Shown: positions 7,904 to 16,087 of the stretch, in pieces
How positions within the stretch are numbered: position 1 is the stretch's first letter
Layout of the letters: every line of letters starts with the position of its first letter
Source: Parabacteroides sp. Marseille-P3160
GTDB lineage: Bacteria; Bacteroidota; Bacteroidia; Bacteroidales; Tannerellaceae
Reading direction: 5' to 3'
DNA length: 64,000 nucleotides
Assembly (NCBI RefSeq): GCF_900162725.1
Contig: NZ_LT799418.1
Location: 4,693,231-4,757,230, forward strand
Program-made: the position numbers and the translations under genes
The notes under the pieces: model-generated
What the model was told of the DNA's origin: nothing
Database searches by the model: none
What the model saw: only the letters and a program-made list of their open reading frames with translations

Positions 7904-10000
7904 TTAGCTAATCAGTCCCCAGTTGATTTTGCGGCGGAAAAGGGAAGCCAACCGCTCCCTTAAAGGGCGGTTTTGCTCCGAAGTAAGCTCCGGATCCGCA
8001 TCCAACACCTCATTCGCCAGATCCCGGGCAAATTGAAGGATCTGTCCGTCACTCGCCAAGTTAGCAATTCTCAGGCCGATACCTTCCCCACTCTGCTGCG
8101 TCCCTTCCAGATCTCCATGCCCGCGCAGGCGCAAATCGGCTTCGGCGATCTCAAAACCATCGTTGCTGTTGACCATAATTTCCAACCGCTTCCGCGTATC
8201 GCTGCTAAGTTTATAGGAAGAAACAAGAATGCAATAAGACTGTTCACTACCCCGTCCGACCCGTCCACGCAATTGATGCAATTGGGAGAGGCCGAAACGC
8301 TCGGCGCTTTCGATGACCATCACCGATGCATTCGGTACATTGACGCCTACTTCGATGACGGTCGTCGCCATCAATATCTGCGCCTGTCCGGAAACAAATT
8401 GCCGCATCTGCGCCTCTTTGTCAACCGCCTTCATTTTTCCGTGAACCATGCAGACTTTGCATTCGGAAAAGACCTCTTTAAAGACCTTGAACCCCTCTTC
8501 CAGATTTTTGTAATCCAACTTCTCACTCCCTTCGATCAAAGGGTAGACGACATAAACCTGCCGCCCCTTTTGGATTTCCCGACGCATAAACTCGTAAAGT
8601 TCCGCCTTCTTATTGTCGTACCGATGCAAGGTCTTAACCGGTTTCCTGCCGGGAGGCAACTCATCGATCACCGAAACATCCAGATCTCCGTAGAGCGTCA
8701 TGGCTAAAGTACGCGGAATAGGGGTCGCCGTCATGACAAGGACGTGCGGCACAATACGGTTCTTTATCCAAAGCCGGGAGCGCTGCTCTACGCCGAAACG
8801 GTGCTGTTCATCGATGATTGCTAATCCGAGGGAGGCGAAAACCACAGTCTCTTCGATCAGAGCATGGGTACCGATCACGATCTGCACCTCGCCGGAGGCG
8901 ATCGCCGGAAGGATACGGGCCCTCTCCTTCTTGCCCGTCGAGCCGGTCAGCAGCTCGACACGCACATCCATGTCTTTTAGGAATCCCTTGATTGTTGCAT
9001 AATGCTGGTTCGCCAGGATTTCGGTCGGCGCCATAATGCAACCCTGGCAATGGTTGTCGATCGTCAACAACAGGGCAAGCAAGGCGACCAGGGTTTTCCC
9101 ACTGCCGACATCCCCCTGCAGTAGGCGATTCATCTGCCGCCCGCTCCCCATATCCGCCCGTATTTCACGCATGACGCGCTTTTGGGCGTTCGTCAGTTCG
9201 AAGGGCAGGTAGTCTTTATAAAAAGTATTAAAGTATTCTCCGACTTTTGGGAACACGATTCCTTTCAACTTCATCGAGCGAAGCCGGGAAGTGCGAAGGA
9301 TATTCAGCTGGATAAAAAAGAGCTCGTCGAACTTCAGGCGCAACTGGGCCCGGCGTAACTTTTCAGTCGATTCCGGAAAATGGATATTCCGCATGGCCTC
9401 CGTCACCGAAACCATGCGGATCCGTCCCAGAAGGTAGGGAGGAAGCGTTTCGGGAATCTGGAAATTCAAATTGCTCAGTAGTGTATATTCCAGATCCTGG
9501 ATCGCACGGGAATTAAGGAAAGACTTTTTCATCTTTTCCGTCGTATTATAGAAGGGAGTCAGACCGGAAGCCACTTGTCCCTCCTGAGAAACGGGATCGA
9601 TCTCCGGATGCACAATATTATAGGACTGGGCAAATTCCGTCGGTTTACCGAAAACAATATATTCCTGCCCGATCACGTACTTGTCTTTTATATAGTTCAA
9701 GCCTTTAAACCAGACCAGATCGATAACTCCGGTTCCATCCGTAAAACGGGCAATCAACCGCTTTCCCCTCATTTCCCCTATCGTATCAAAGGACAGGATA
9801 CGGCCTTTTAATTGAAGATACGGCATCTCTCCATCCACCTCGGACACTTTGTAAAAGCGGCTCCGGTCGACATAGCGGTAGGGGAAATAGAACAATAAAT
9901 CCTCATAGGAAACCAGTCCGGCTTCTTTCTTCAGTACTTCGGCCTTTCGTGGTCCCACGCCGGGCAAGTACATGAGAGATCGTTTGTCCAATTCCAGCAT
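7904..10000 (-). CDS. recG: ATP-dependent DNA helicase RecG
   Basis: A 698-residue protein, normal for RecG, which reverses stalled forks and migrates branched DNA. The N-terminal wedge/OB region (about 55-135) is followed by helicase motifs: Walker A GDVGSGKT (296-303), D-E-Q-H (397-400), T-A-T-P-I-P-R-T (424-431) and, in the second RecA domain, T-T-V-I-E-V-G-V-N-V-P and Q-L-H-Q-L-R-G-R-V-G-R-G. It starts 10 bases after ispD ends, at the end of the S8-xseA-xseB-ispD-recG run. Confidence 0.97.
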   Translation of the reverse strand: MLELDKRSLMYLPGVGPRKAEVLKKEAGLVSYEDLLFYFPYRYVDRSRFYKVSEVDGEMPYLQLKGRILSFDTIGEMRGKRLIARFTDGTGVIDLVWFKGLNYIKDKYVIGQEYIVFGKPTEFAQSYNIVHPEIDPVSQEGQVASGLTPFYNTTEKMKKSFLNSRAIQDLEYTLLSNLNFQIPETLPPYLLGRIRMVSVTEAMRNIHFPESTEKLRRAQLRLKFDELFFIQLNILRTSRLRSMKLKGIVFPKVGEYFNTFYKDYLPFELTNAQKRVMREIRADMGSGRQMNRLLQGDVGSGKTLVALLALLLTIDNHCQGCIMAPTEILANQHYATIKGFLKDMDVRVELLTGSTGKKERARILPAIASGEVQIVIGTHALIEETVVFASLGLAIIDEQHRFGVEQRSRLWIKNRIVPHVLVMTATPIPRTLAMTLYGDLDVSVIDELPPGRKPVKTLHRYDNKKAELYEFMRREIQKGRQVYVVYPLIEGSEKLDYKNLEEGFKVFKEVFSECKVCMVHGKMKAVDKEAQMRQFVSGQAQILMATTVIEVGVNVPNASVMVIESAERFGLSQLHQLRGRVGRGSEQSYCILVSSYKLSSDTRKRLEIMVNSNDGFEIAEADLRLRGHGDLEGTQQSGEGIGLRIANLASDGQILQFARDLANEVLDADPELTSEQNRPLRERLASLFRRKINWGLIS

Positions 10001-10010
10001 GCGCTTCTTT

Positions 10011-10685
10011 TTAATCGGTCCATTCCGTAAAAAGGGCTTCCGCCACTTTCAAATCAAAAGGGGTGGTAATCTTTATATTTTCCCGGTTACCGGGTACTAA
10101 TGTAATCACTCCTCCATCCGCCTCGACCACCGAAGCGTCATCGGTAAAGTTCGGAAGATCCGCCCGTTCATAGGCTCTCAGAAGGATTTCGGACCGGAAT
10201 ACCTGGGGAGTTTGGATCAGTCGGTAACATTCCCGGTCGACGCTTATGCTCCCTTCCGCCCGGATCTCACGCACCGACTCGACCATCGGGACGGCAGGAA
10301 CAGCACTGCCCGTTTCCGCCGCCGCCTCAAAGCAGGCGGCAATCACTTCGAGGGAAACAAACGGGCGTACACCGTCATGAACGCCGATCAATCCCGGCTC
10401 GACAACGTATTCCAAGCCGTTCCGAACCGACTGGAAGCGGGTATCCCCGCCGGTCGCTATCTTGTGCGGCGCCCGGCAGCCGATTTCCCGGCAAAGCATT
10501 TCCCAGTAAGACTGATAGGCCTCGGGCAAGACAAGAATCAATTCCGCCGCCGGATTCCAACGATGGAACAACTCCAGCGTATGCATTAGGATCGGTTTCC
10601 CATACATCGGAATAAATTGCTTGGGTAGTTCTCCACCCATACGCATCCCTTTTCCTCCCGCCATAATCAGCACATAGTCCTTCAC
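10011..10685 (-). CDS. ispD: 2-C-methyl-D-erythritol 4-phosphate cytidylyltransferase
   Basis: A 224-residue cytoplasmic enzyme that transfers CMP from CTP to methylerythritol phosphate in the MEP isoprenoid pathway. The nucleotide-binding signature G-G-K-G-x-R-M ... P-K-Q-F (10-24), V-H-D-G-V-R-P-F and T-D-D-A-S-V-V-E are present. Its start overlaps the xseB stop by four bases (ATGA), pointing to translational coupling, and recG follows 10 bases downstream. Confidence 0.96.
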   Translation of the reverse strand: MKDYVLIMAGGKGMRMGGELPKQFIPMYGKPILMHTLELFHRWNPAAELILVLPEAYQSYWEMLCREIGCRAPHKIATGGDTRFQSVRNGLEYVVEPGLIGVHDGVRPFVSLEVIAACFEAAAETGSAVPAVPMVESVREIRAEGSISVDRECYRLIQTPQVFRSEILLRAYERADLPNFTDDASVVEADGGVITLVPGNRENIKITTPFDLKVAEALFTEWTD

Positions 10686-10879
10686 TCCAGATCCTCCAAT
10701 ACCTTTTTAACTTCCTCGTCCGCTTTGAAAAGCTTTTCTTTACAGAGCTTGATTAACCGGCTGGCTTCTTTCACTTTGTCCGAAAGCACGTCCACGTCCA
10801 GTTCACCTTTCTCTATATCCGCCACGATCAACCTCAGTTTCTCGATAGCTTCATTATAGGTTTCTTCTTTTGTTGCCAT
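10682..10879 (-). CDS. xseB: Exodeoxyribonuclease VII small subunit
   Basis: A 65-residue, highly charged helical protein with the family pattern T-Y-N-E-A-I-E-K-L-R-x-I-V and G-E-L-D-V-D-x-L-S. It partners XseA in the single-strand-specific exonuclease VII. It lies 7 bases after xseA and overlaps ispD by four bases. The small size is normal for the family. Confidence 0.93.
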   Translation of the reverse strand: MATKEETYNEAIEKLRLIVADIEKGELDVDVLSDKVKEASRLIKLCKEKLFKADEEVKKVLEDLE

Positions 10880-10886
10880 TTCCTTT

Positions 10887-12218
10887 TTATTTTATCACTT
10901 TCCCGGTATGTTCGCCATCCGTGAAACGGGTAACAAAGATATCTCCCACCCGGAGGGCATCCGCCCGTTTCACAATCTTTCCATCCTTCAGCGTCAAGCT
11001 GTATCCCCGCTTCAAAATATAATCGGGGGAAGCCATCTTTATATATTGTTCGGTCAGGTCTAAATAGCGGACCGATTTTGTCAATCCGGCCTGCACATTG
11101 TTCTTAAGTCGGTAGTTTATCTCGGCTAACATAGTGCCTCGCCGATTCAACAGCGTATTGGCCGCAGCCGACAGCTTGTTGCCCCACCGTTGCATCAGGG
11201 AACGGTTCCCTTCCAGACGATTTACCGCTAATACCGGTAATTGGGTAACCAACAGTCGCAAAAGCGTCTTCTGCCGGGTCAGGAGTTCCGTAGCGGAGCC
11301 TAACGCCCTTTCCTGTAATTCCTGCAATTCATCAGCGGTTTCATCCAGCTTCGCAATCAGGAATTCGGCAACAGCGGTGGGGGTCTTCATCCGGGTGTGT
11401 GCTACCAAGTCGACCACCGAATCATCCCTTTCATGTCCGATGCCGGTAAGTACTGGCAGCGGAAACTGCGCGCAATGGGATGCCAGCGCGTATGAATCAA
11501 AGCAGTTGAGGTCAGCAACCGACCCGCCTCCCCGAAGGATTACCACGACATCAAACAGATCCATCCGCGAATAAATCCGGTCCAGCGCCCGGATAATCGA
11601 TTCTTCCGTCTTTCCGCCCTGCATGATGGCAGGGAAGAGCTTTACGTAGAACTGATAACCTGCCCGGTTCGACTGCAACTGGTTCATAAAATCTCCATAG
11701 CCCGCTGCCGTAGGGGAAGTCACCAGCGCAATCCGCTGAATCAGTAGAGGCAATTCCAACTCTTTATTTAATGCATAAACGCCCTCTTCCTGCAAGCGGC
11801 GGATGATTTCCATCCGTTTCCGGTAAAGATCCCCCAAGGTATAGGAAGGATCGATGTCTTGCACCGTAAGGTTGTATCCGTACAATTCATGGAAATCGAC
11901 CGACACTTTAACCAGTACCTTCAATCCGGAACCAAAAACCTGCCCGGTTTCTCCCTCAAAATAAGGTTTCAACATCCGGAAAGTCCGGCTCCAGATCATT
12001 CCCCGGGCTTTAGCCACGAGCTGTCCCGTTACCGGATGTTTCTCCACGAATTCCAGATAACAATGCCCGGAAGACAGATTCATCCGGACATCTGTCATTT
12101 CGGCACGGACCCAATAGGTTTCCGGAAGTGCCCGGTGAACGGCTTCCCGTACCCGGGTATTGAGTTCCGACAGGGAACAGGCCTCCCGTTCTTCACGCTC
12201 ATCAGTTCCGTACAGCAT
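10887..12218 (-). CDS. xseA: Exodeoxyribonuclease VII large subunit
   Basis: A 443-residue protein using the start MLYGTDE at 12218; the open frame runs 20 codons further into the protease gene. An OB-type nucleic-acid-binding domain (S-L-S-E-L-N-x-R-V-R onward, W-V-R-A-E-M) precedes the catalytic region, which shows A-L-V-T-S-P-T-A-A-G-Y-G-D-F, R-G-G-G-S-V-A-D-L-N-C-F-D and G-H-E-R-D-D-S-V-V-D. A C-terminal coiled coil follows. Its first 17 bases overlap the end of the S8 protease gene, so the two are probably co-transcribed. Confidence 0.95.
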   Translation of the reverse strand: MLYGTDEREEREACSLSELNTRVREAVHRALPETYWVRAEMTDVRMNLSSGHCYLEFVEKHPVTGQLVAKARGMIWSRTFRMLKPYFEGETGQVFGSGLKVLVKVSVDFHELYGYNLTVQDIDPSYTLGDLYRKRMEIIRRLQEEGVYALNKELELPLLIQRIALVTSPTAAGYGDFMNQLQSNRAGYQFYVKLFPAIMQGGKTEESIIRALDRIYSRMDLFDVVVILRGGGSVADLNCFDSYALASHCAQFPLPVLTGIGHERDDSVVDLVAHTRMKTPTAVAEFLIAKLDETADELQELQERALGSATELLTRQKTLLRLLVTQLPVLAVNRLEGNRSLMQRWGNKLSAAANTLLNRRGTMLAEINYRLKNNVQAGLTKSVRYLDLTEQYIKMASPDYILKRGYSLTLKDGKIVKRADALRVGDIFVTRFTDGEHTGKVIK

Positions 12219-13599
12219 CTTTGCATTCTTTTTTATAAGCTTTATATACATCCGGGATACCATAGCCCAATTCCGCATCCGGTTGCCGGTGCAAATGGGC
12301 CGTTTCCTGCAACAGGGTAATCAGATCCCTATTACGAATCCATGGAAATGCCTGCACCAGGCAAACACCCAATCCGGCCAGAATAGGCGTCGAAAAGGAA
12401 GTGCCGTTCGAATAACGGATATTACCCGTCGGATCGACGACACAAGCCATCGTACCCAACGCCACCACATCCGGTTTTATCCGGTAATCGGCTGTAAAGC
12501 CGACGGAACTGAATTCACTCTTTGCCCGTTCTTCCGTTACGGAACCGACCGTCAGCAAATCCGGCGAATCCGAAGGGAAAGTGATTTTTCCCCACTTGCT
12601 CCCCCCTTCATTCCCTGCACTGCAAAAAAGCATGAGCCCGCACTTGGCCGCAGCGCTCGCCGCCCGGCTGATAAAAGCGGTTCGCCCGTCCAGGTCGTTT
12701 TGGGTATAATAAAGGGAATCGTCCGTATCAAATTCGAAATATCCCAGGGAAGAGGTGATCACATCGACACCTACGCTATCTGCGTATTCTGCAGCAGCCG
12801 CCCAATAATCCTCTTCAATGGGGAACTCCGCACGGGAGTCTTCGCTCTTAAGCAAAAGGTAGGAAGCCTCAGGCGCCGTCCCGATCATGACACCCGGTAG
12901 ATTGGCGGCCATGCAGGAAAGGACTTTGGTTCCGTGATCATCCTCCCGGTAGACATCGGCGCCGGGAAATACGAAATTACGCGTACCGATCACGTTCAGC
13001 GAATCGAAAACTGCCAGACGGTCTACATTCATAAAACCGGCATCAATCACAGCCACACGGACGCCTTTGCCCCGGTAACCGGCCTGATGCAACTTGATTC
13101 CGTTCAGCATCTTGATTTGCGATTCGGCATAACCGTACAGATTTTCCAGCGGAACATCCGGCGTCAGAAAACGGGAAGTGTCGGGTCTTTCCTCCGGACG
13201 GACCAGTCGGTCTACACCGGCCCATACACATTTGACCGAATCCACGAAAGCAAATCGTTTGAGTCTCTCCGAAGCCAGGCTATCCCGCAACTCCAGCACA
13301 ATGGTTTGCAGCCATTTGCTTTCGGTCACCGCTGTTCCTCCGGAAGAGAGAAGGGAGTCCTTATAGGCCGGAGCAATCGGAAAATCCGTTTCCGTAACGG
13401 GAATGCCCCGAATTGTCCGCCGAGCAACCGCATCCGCAGACAGGAAAGCCTCCGGCTCCTCAACCCGGAAGCCGGCTTCTCCCTTATCACTCAGGTAAAC
13501 CCGAAAGCAATAACTCTTATCGCTCCAAAGGGTATGTGAGAAAGAAAGAAAGAGACACCCCAAAAGCGTCACTCTCTTCAAAAATTTTAGATATCCCAT
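12202..13599 (-). CDS. Secreted subtilisin-like serine protease (S8)
   Basis: A 465-residue protein with an N-terminal hydrophobic signal segment (about 5-24), a prodomain-like region of about 130 residues, and an S8 catalytic domain. The triad is visible: D186 in V-A-V-I-D-A-G, H222 in D-D-H-G-T-K-V, S401 in N-G-T-S-F-S-T-P; the oxyanion asparagine is N330 in C-S-A-G-N-E-G. The protein ends soon after the catalytic domain, so there is no visible sorting or adhesion domain. It is the first gene of the run into xseA and has a good promoter match at 13628-13659. Its natural substrate is unknown. Confidence 0.93.
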   Translation of the reverse strand: MGYLKFLKRVTLLGCLFLSFSHTLWSDKSYCFRVYLSDKGEAGFRVEEPEAFLSADAVARRTIRGIPVTETDFPIAPAYKDSLLSSGGTAVTESKWLQTIVLELRDSLASERLKRFAFVDSVKCVWAGVDRLVRPEERPDTSRFLTPDVPLENLYGYAESQIKMLNGIKLHQAGYRGKGVRVAVIDAGFMNVDRLAVFDSLNVIGTRNFVFPGADVYREDDHGTKVLSCMAANLPGVMIGTAPEASYLLLKSEDSRAEFPIEEDYWAAAAEYADSVGVDVITSSLGYFEFDTDDSLYYTQNDLDGRTAFISRAASAAAKCGLMLFCSAGNEGGSKWGKITFPSDSPDLLTVGSVTEERAKSEFSSVGFTADYRIKPDVVALGTMACVVDPTGNIRYSNGTSFSTPILAGLGVCLVQAFPWIRNRDLITLLQETAHLHRQPDAELGYGIPDVYKAYKKECKDAVRN

Positions 13600-13627
13600 C
13601 CTTTTGTCTTTTCATGGATTATACCGA

Positions 13628-13659
13628 CAAAAATAATAAACCTTTACGAACTCAGCAAA
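13628..13659 (-). promoter_or_regulatory. Promoter of the S8-xseAB-ispD-recG run
   Basis: On the minus strand a TTTG (13656-13659) is followed after 20 bases by TATTTTTG (13628-13635), matching the Bacteroidetes TTTG-N19/20-TAnnTTTG promoter. The protease start is 29 bases downstream of the -7 box. Confidence 0.6.
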
Positions 13660-13665
13660 CATTAC

Positions 13666-13699
13666 GAAAAACCCGGCCCTACAGAAGTAGGGCCGGGTT
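13666..13699 (-). terminator. Rho-independent terminator after the Lrp-type regulator
   Basis: A 12-bp GC-rich perfect stem, ACCCGGCCCTAC (13671-13682) and GTAGGGCCGGGT (13687-13698), with a 4-base loop. On the minus strand it is followed by a T tract. It lies 24 bases past the regulator's stop. Confidence 0.9.
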
Positions 13700-13722
13700 C
13701 CGTCTATTCATGAAAAAATCAA

Positions 13723-14178
13723 TTAAATGATTGGGATCTCACGTTTAACGCTTTGACGAAGCGATATCAACGTCTCTGTTGCAGTGACTCCCGGTATTTC
13801 CTGGATTTTGGAGTTTAACAATTCCATAAGATGTTCATTATCCCGTGCATATAGCTTAACCAACATCGTGTATGGCCCTGTGGTAAAATGGCATTCCACA
13901 ATTTCCGGAATCTTCTCAAACTCAGGGACGACATCCTTGTACATGGAACCCTTTTCCAATTTAACACCGATATAGGTACAAGTGTTAAATCCCAGGATTT
14001 TCGGGTTGATGTGGTAACCGGATCCGACAATCACATTCATATCGATCAATCGCTGTACACGTTGGTGGATGGCAGCGCGTGAAACGCCACATTCTTCTGC
14101 TACATCCTTAAAAGGTATCCGGGCATTCTTCGAAATGATACTTAGAATCTGCCGATCCAACTTATCTATTTTTTCCAT
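13723..14178 (-). CDS. Lrp/AsnC family transcriptional regulator
   Basis: A 151-residue protein with the standard layout: an N-terminal winged helix-turn-helix (L-D-R-Q-I-L-x-I-I-S-K-N-A-R, then C-G-V-S-R-A-A-I-H-Q-R-V-Q-R-L at about 26-40) and a C-terminal RAM/AsnC ligand-binding domain (about 65-145, with F-T-T-G-P-Y-T-M-L-V-K). Members bind DNA as dimers or octamers and respond to amino acids. It stands alone with its own terminator, so the target genes are unknown. Confidence 0.95.
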   Translation of the reverse strand: MEKIDKLDRQILSIISKNARIPFKDVAEECGVSRAAIHQRVQRLIDMNVIVGSGYHINPKILGFNTCTYIGVKLEKGSMYKDVVPEFEKIPEIVECHFTTGPYTMLVKLYARDNEHLMELLNSKIQEIPGVTATETLISLRQSVKREIPII

Positions 14179-14291
14179 CTTTAGTAATATTTTGGACTTT
14201 ATTTGGTTTTCTTTCCATAGATCCTATCAAAAATACAAAAAAAAATCATTCTTTATATCCACATGAAAGAAAAACACACAAAAAAAGAAAG

Positions 14292-14333
14292 AAAAGCCGG
14301 TAAATAGCGCCTAATGCCTACTTACCGCCTTTT
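14292..14333 (-). terminator. Terminator of the tandem FKBP genes
   Basis: AAAAGCCGGTAA (14292-14303) pairs with TTACCGCCTTTT (14322-14333), a near-perfect 12-bp stem, followed on the minus strand by a pyrimidine/T-rich run. It lies just past the stop of the lipoprotein FKBP gene. Confidence 0.75.
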
Positions 14334-14352
14334 CCTATCGGAGGGTTATTCC

Positions 14353-15060
14353 TTATTTTTTCTTGACTTCAAGTAATTCCACTTCAAATTCCAGAGTACT
14401 GTTCGGTTTAATGTCCGGCCCTGCAGCGCGATCGCCATAAGCCAATTCTGCCGGAATCCAGAAGATATATTTAGAACCGGCGGGCATGATTTGCAAGCCT
14501 TCCGTCCATCCCTTGATTACCTGGCTAGCAACAAATTCTTGAGGTTCTCCGCGTTCTACAGAACTATCAAAGACTTTTCCTTCCAAAGTTTTACCGGTAT
14601 AATGTACTTTCACTGTATCATCGGCAGTCGGCTTAACACCGGTTCCTTCTGTGATTACTTTATATTGCAATCCGCTTTCGGTCGTAACGACACCGGCCTT
14701 CTTTTTATTTTCAGCAAGGAACTTGTCGCCGGCTTCTTTCTGGGCAGCGCTTTCTTTTGCTTGCGCTTCTACGAAATAAGTCTGCAAATAAGTCTGGGCT
14801 TGCTCCGGCGTGATTTTGAAATTGGCGGAATCACCCTTCATTGCGGCTTCGAAGCCAGCCAGTAAAACATCTACATTAACAGGCTCTCCCGGCATTCCGT
14901 GCAGGTTTTCCTTGAACATCGCTCCGTTCGCTACCCCGATTGCATAGCTGGCGCTATCTACGGCTGACTTTAGATTGGCACTTTTTTTTGAATCACAAGA
15001 CGTTGCTGATACACTCAGCGCTACGAGAGCCGTAGCAACTAAAACATTCATTTTTTTCAT
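14353..15060 (-). CDS. FKBP-type peptidyl-prolyl isomerase, lipoprotein
   Basis: A 235-residue protein with a lipoprotein signal (S-A-T-S-C, lipidated C22), an FKBP N-terminal dimerisation region (about 35-125) and a C-terminal FKBP domain with V-H-Y-T-G, V-F-D-S-S, G-W-T-E-G-L and I-P-A-E-L-A-Y-G. It resembles Mip/FkpA-type chaperone isomerases that act in the periplasm. The upstream neighbour at 15075 is a signal-less paralogue 14 bases away, so the two form a membrane-anchored/cytoplasmic pair in one transcript. Confidence 0.95.
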   Translation of the reverse strand: MKKMNVLVATALVALSVSATSCDSKKSANLKSAVDSASYAIGVANGAMFKENLHGMPGEPVNVDVLLAGFEAAMKGDSANFKITPEQAQTYLQTYFVEAQAKESAAQKEAGDKFLAENKKKAGVVTTESGLQYKVITEGTGVKPTADDTVKVHYTGKTLEGKVFDSSVERGEPQEFVASQVIKGWTEGLQIMPAGSKYIFWIPAELAYGDRAAGPDIKPNSTLEFEVELLEVKKK

Positions 15061-15074
15061 TTGACAATATTATT

Positions 15075-15662
15075 TTACTTTACAATATCCAATAGTTCGA
15101 CCTCGAAAACCAGGGTGCTGTTCGGTTCGATCGCCTCTCCCGCACCGTTTGCCCCGTAGGCAAGTTCCGACGGGATAAATAATCTCCATTTGGAACCGGT
15201 TTCCATCAATTGCAAAGCTTCTACCCAACCCGGGATAACCTGCGATACGCCGAAGGTTGCCGGCGTGCCACGCTGAACCGAACTGTCAAAGACGGTTCCG
15301 TCGATCAACGTTCCGTGATAATGGCATTTCACACTATCCGAAGCCTTTGGCTTTGCGCCCGTACCTTTTTTCAGCACTTCATATTGCAAACCGCTCGGTA
15401 GTTCCACAACGCCTGCTTTCTCCCGGTTAATTCGTAGGAATTCTTTGCCGGCCGCTTTGTTGATTACACCTTTTTCTTCCTGAAGCTTGATAAAAAACTC
15501 GTTAATTACTTGTTTTGCCTCATCATAACTGATTTCAGGCTGTCCCTCCATCAAAACATCTTTTATTCCCTTGATAAAATCATCGACGTTCAGGTCATTG
15601 ATTCCCGAACTGCGAAAATTATTTCCGATACTCAATCCAAGCGCATAACTTACTTTATCCAT
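15075..15662 (-). CDS. FKBP-type peptidyl-prolyl isomerase without signal peptide
   Basis: A 195-residue FKBP of the same architecture as its downstream neighbour (N-terminal dimerisation region, then a C-terminal domain with C-H-Y-H-G, V-F-D-S-S, G-W-V-E-A-L and I-P-S-E-L-A-Y-G), but starting directly at MDKVSYALGL with no export signal. That start gives the N-terminal Y-A-L-G-x-S-I-G pattern typical of the family, so a missed signal peptide is unlikely. It probably acts in the cytoplasm. Confidence 0.93.
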   Translation of the reverse strand: MDKVSYALGLSIGNNFRSSGINDLNVDDFIKGIKDVLMEGQPEISYDEAKQVINEFFIKLQEEKGVINKAAGKEFLRINREKAGVVELPSGLQYEVLKKGTGAKPKASDSVKCHYHGTLIDGTVFDSSVQRGTPATFGVSQVIPGWVEALQLMETGSKWRLFIPSELAYGANGAGEAIEPNSTLVFEVELLDIVK

Positions 15663-16087
15663 CCTCTTTATTTAACCGATTATAGGGCACAAAAGTAACT
15701 CTTTTAATGATATGGCTTACGTTTTGAACAAAAAATTTCGCTTAATTCCCTCTTTTTAGCTGGAAAAGCATGCTTTTGTCTCAAAATCTCCGGAACGATT
15801 TAATTTTTAGCATACTATTCTTTTATTTAAGTTTTGCCAATGGATCCGCTCCCCCCTGTCTTATTGCAACTTACCAATATGAATAAATTATTCATGTTTT
15901 TATATAAATCGGAACTACCCGGAAATATTTAGCCTATGCCCTGACAGGAAAAAGAGAAGCAATAAAAATTAAGTGATTTTAATATCTTGAAAGATGTTAA
16001 TGGGAAAACACAGGACATCCTATGGAGTATTATCGTATTTTTGTATATCCGACCCATAAGAGTCGAACAATATAAAAACGTACTCCA
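15663..16087. other. Divergent intergenic region with two perfect palindromes and promoter-like boxes
   Basis: No gene is seen in these 425 bases. A TAnnTTTG-like box for the FKBP genes lies at 15690-15697 (minus strand TACTTTTG) and one for the sirtuin at 16036-16043 (TATTTTTG); neither has a clear -33 partner. Two perfect palindromes, AAAAGCATGCTTTT (15764-15777) and ATGAATAA-A-TTATTCAT (15879-15895), could be operators or small hairpins. Confidence 0.5.
16036..16043 (+). promoter_or_regulatory. Possible -7 box for the sirtuin gene
   Basis: TATTTTTG matches TAnnTTTG and lies 44 bases before the sirtuin start. No TTTG is seen at the usual 19-21 base distance upstream, so this is tentative. 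Confidence 0.4.

Noticed and set aside
7973..8707. A 244-codon plus-strand frame
   Set aside because: It lies entirely antisense to recG, whose helicase motifs are intact; the frame is a by-product of GC-rich recG codons.
12160..12900. A 246-codon plus-strand frame
   Set aside because: It is antisense to the S8 protease and the start of xseA, both of which show clear catalytic and domain motifs.
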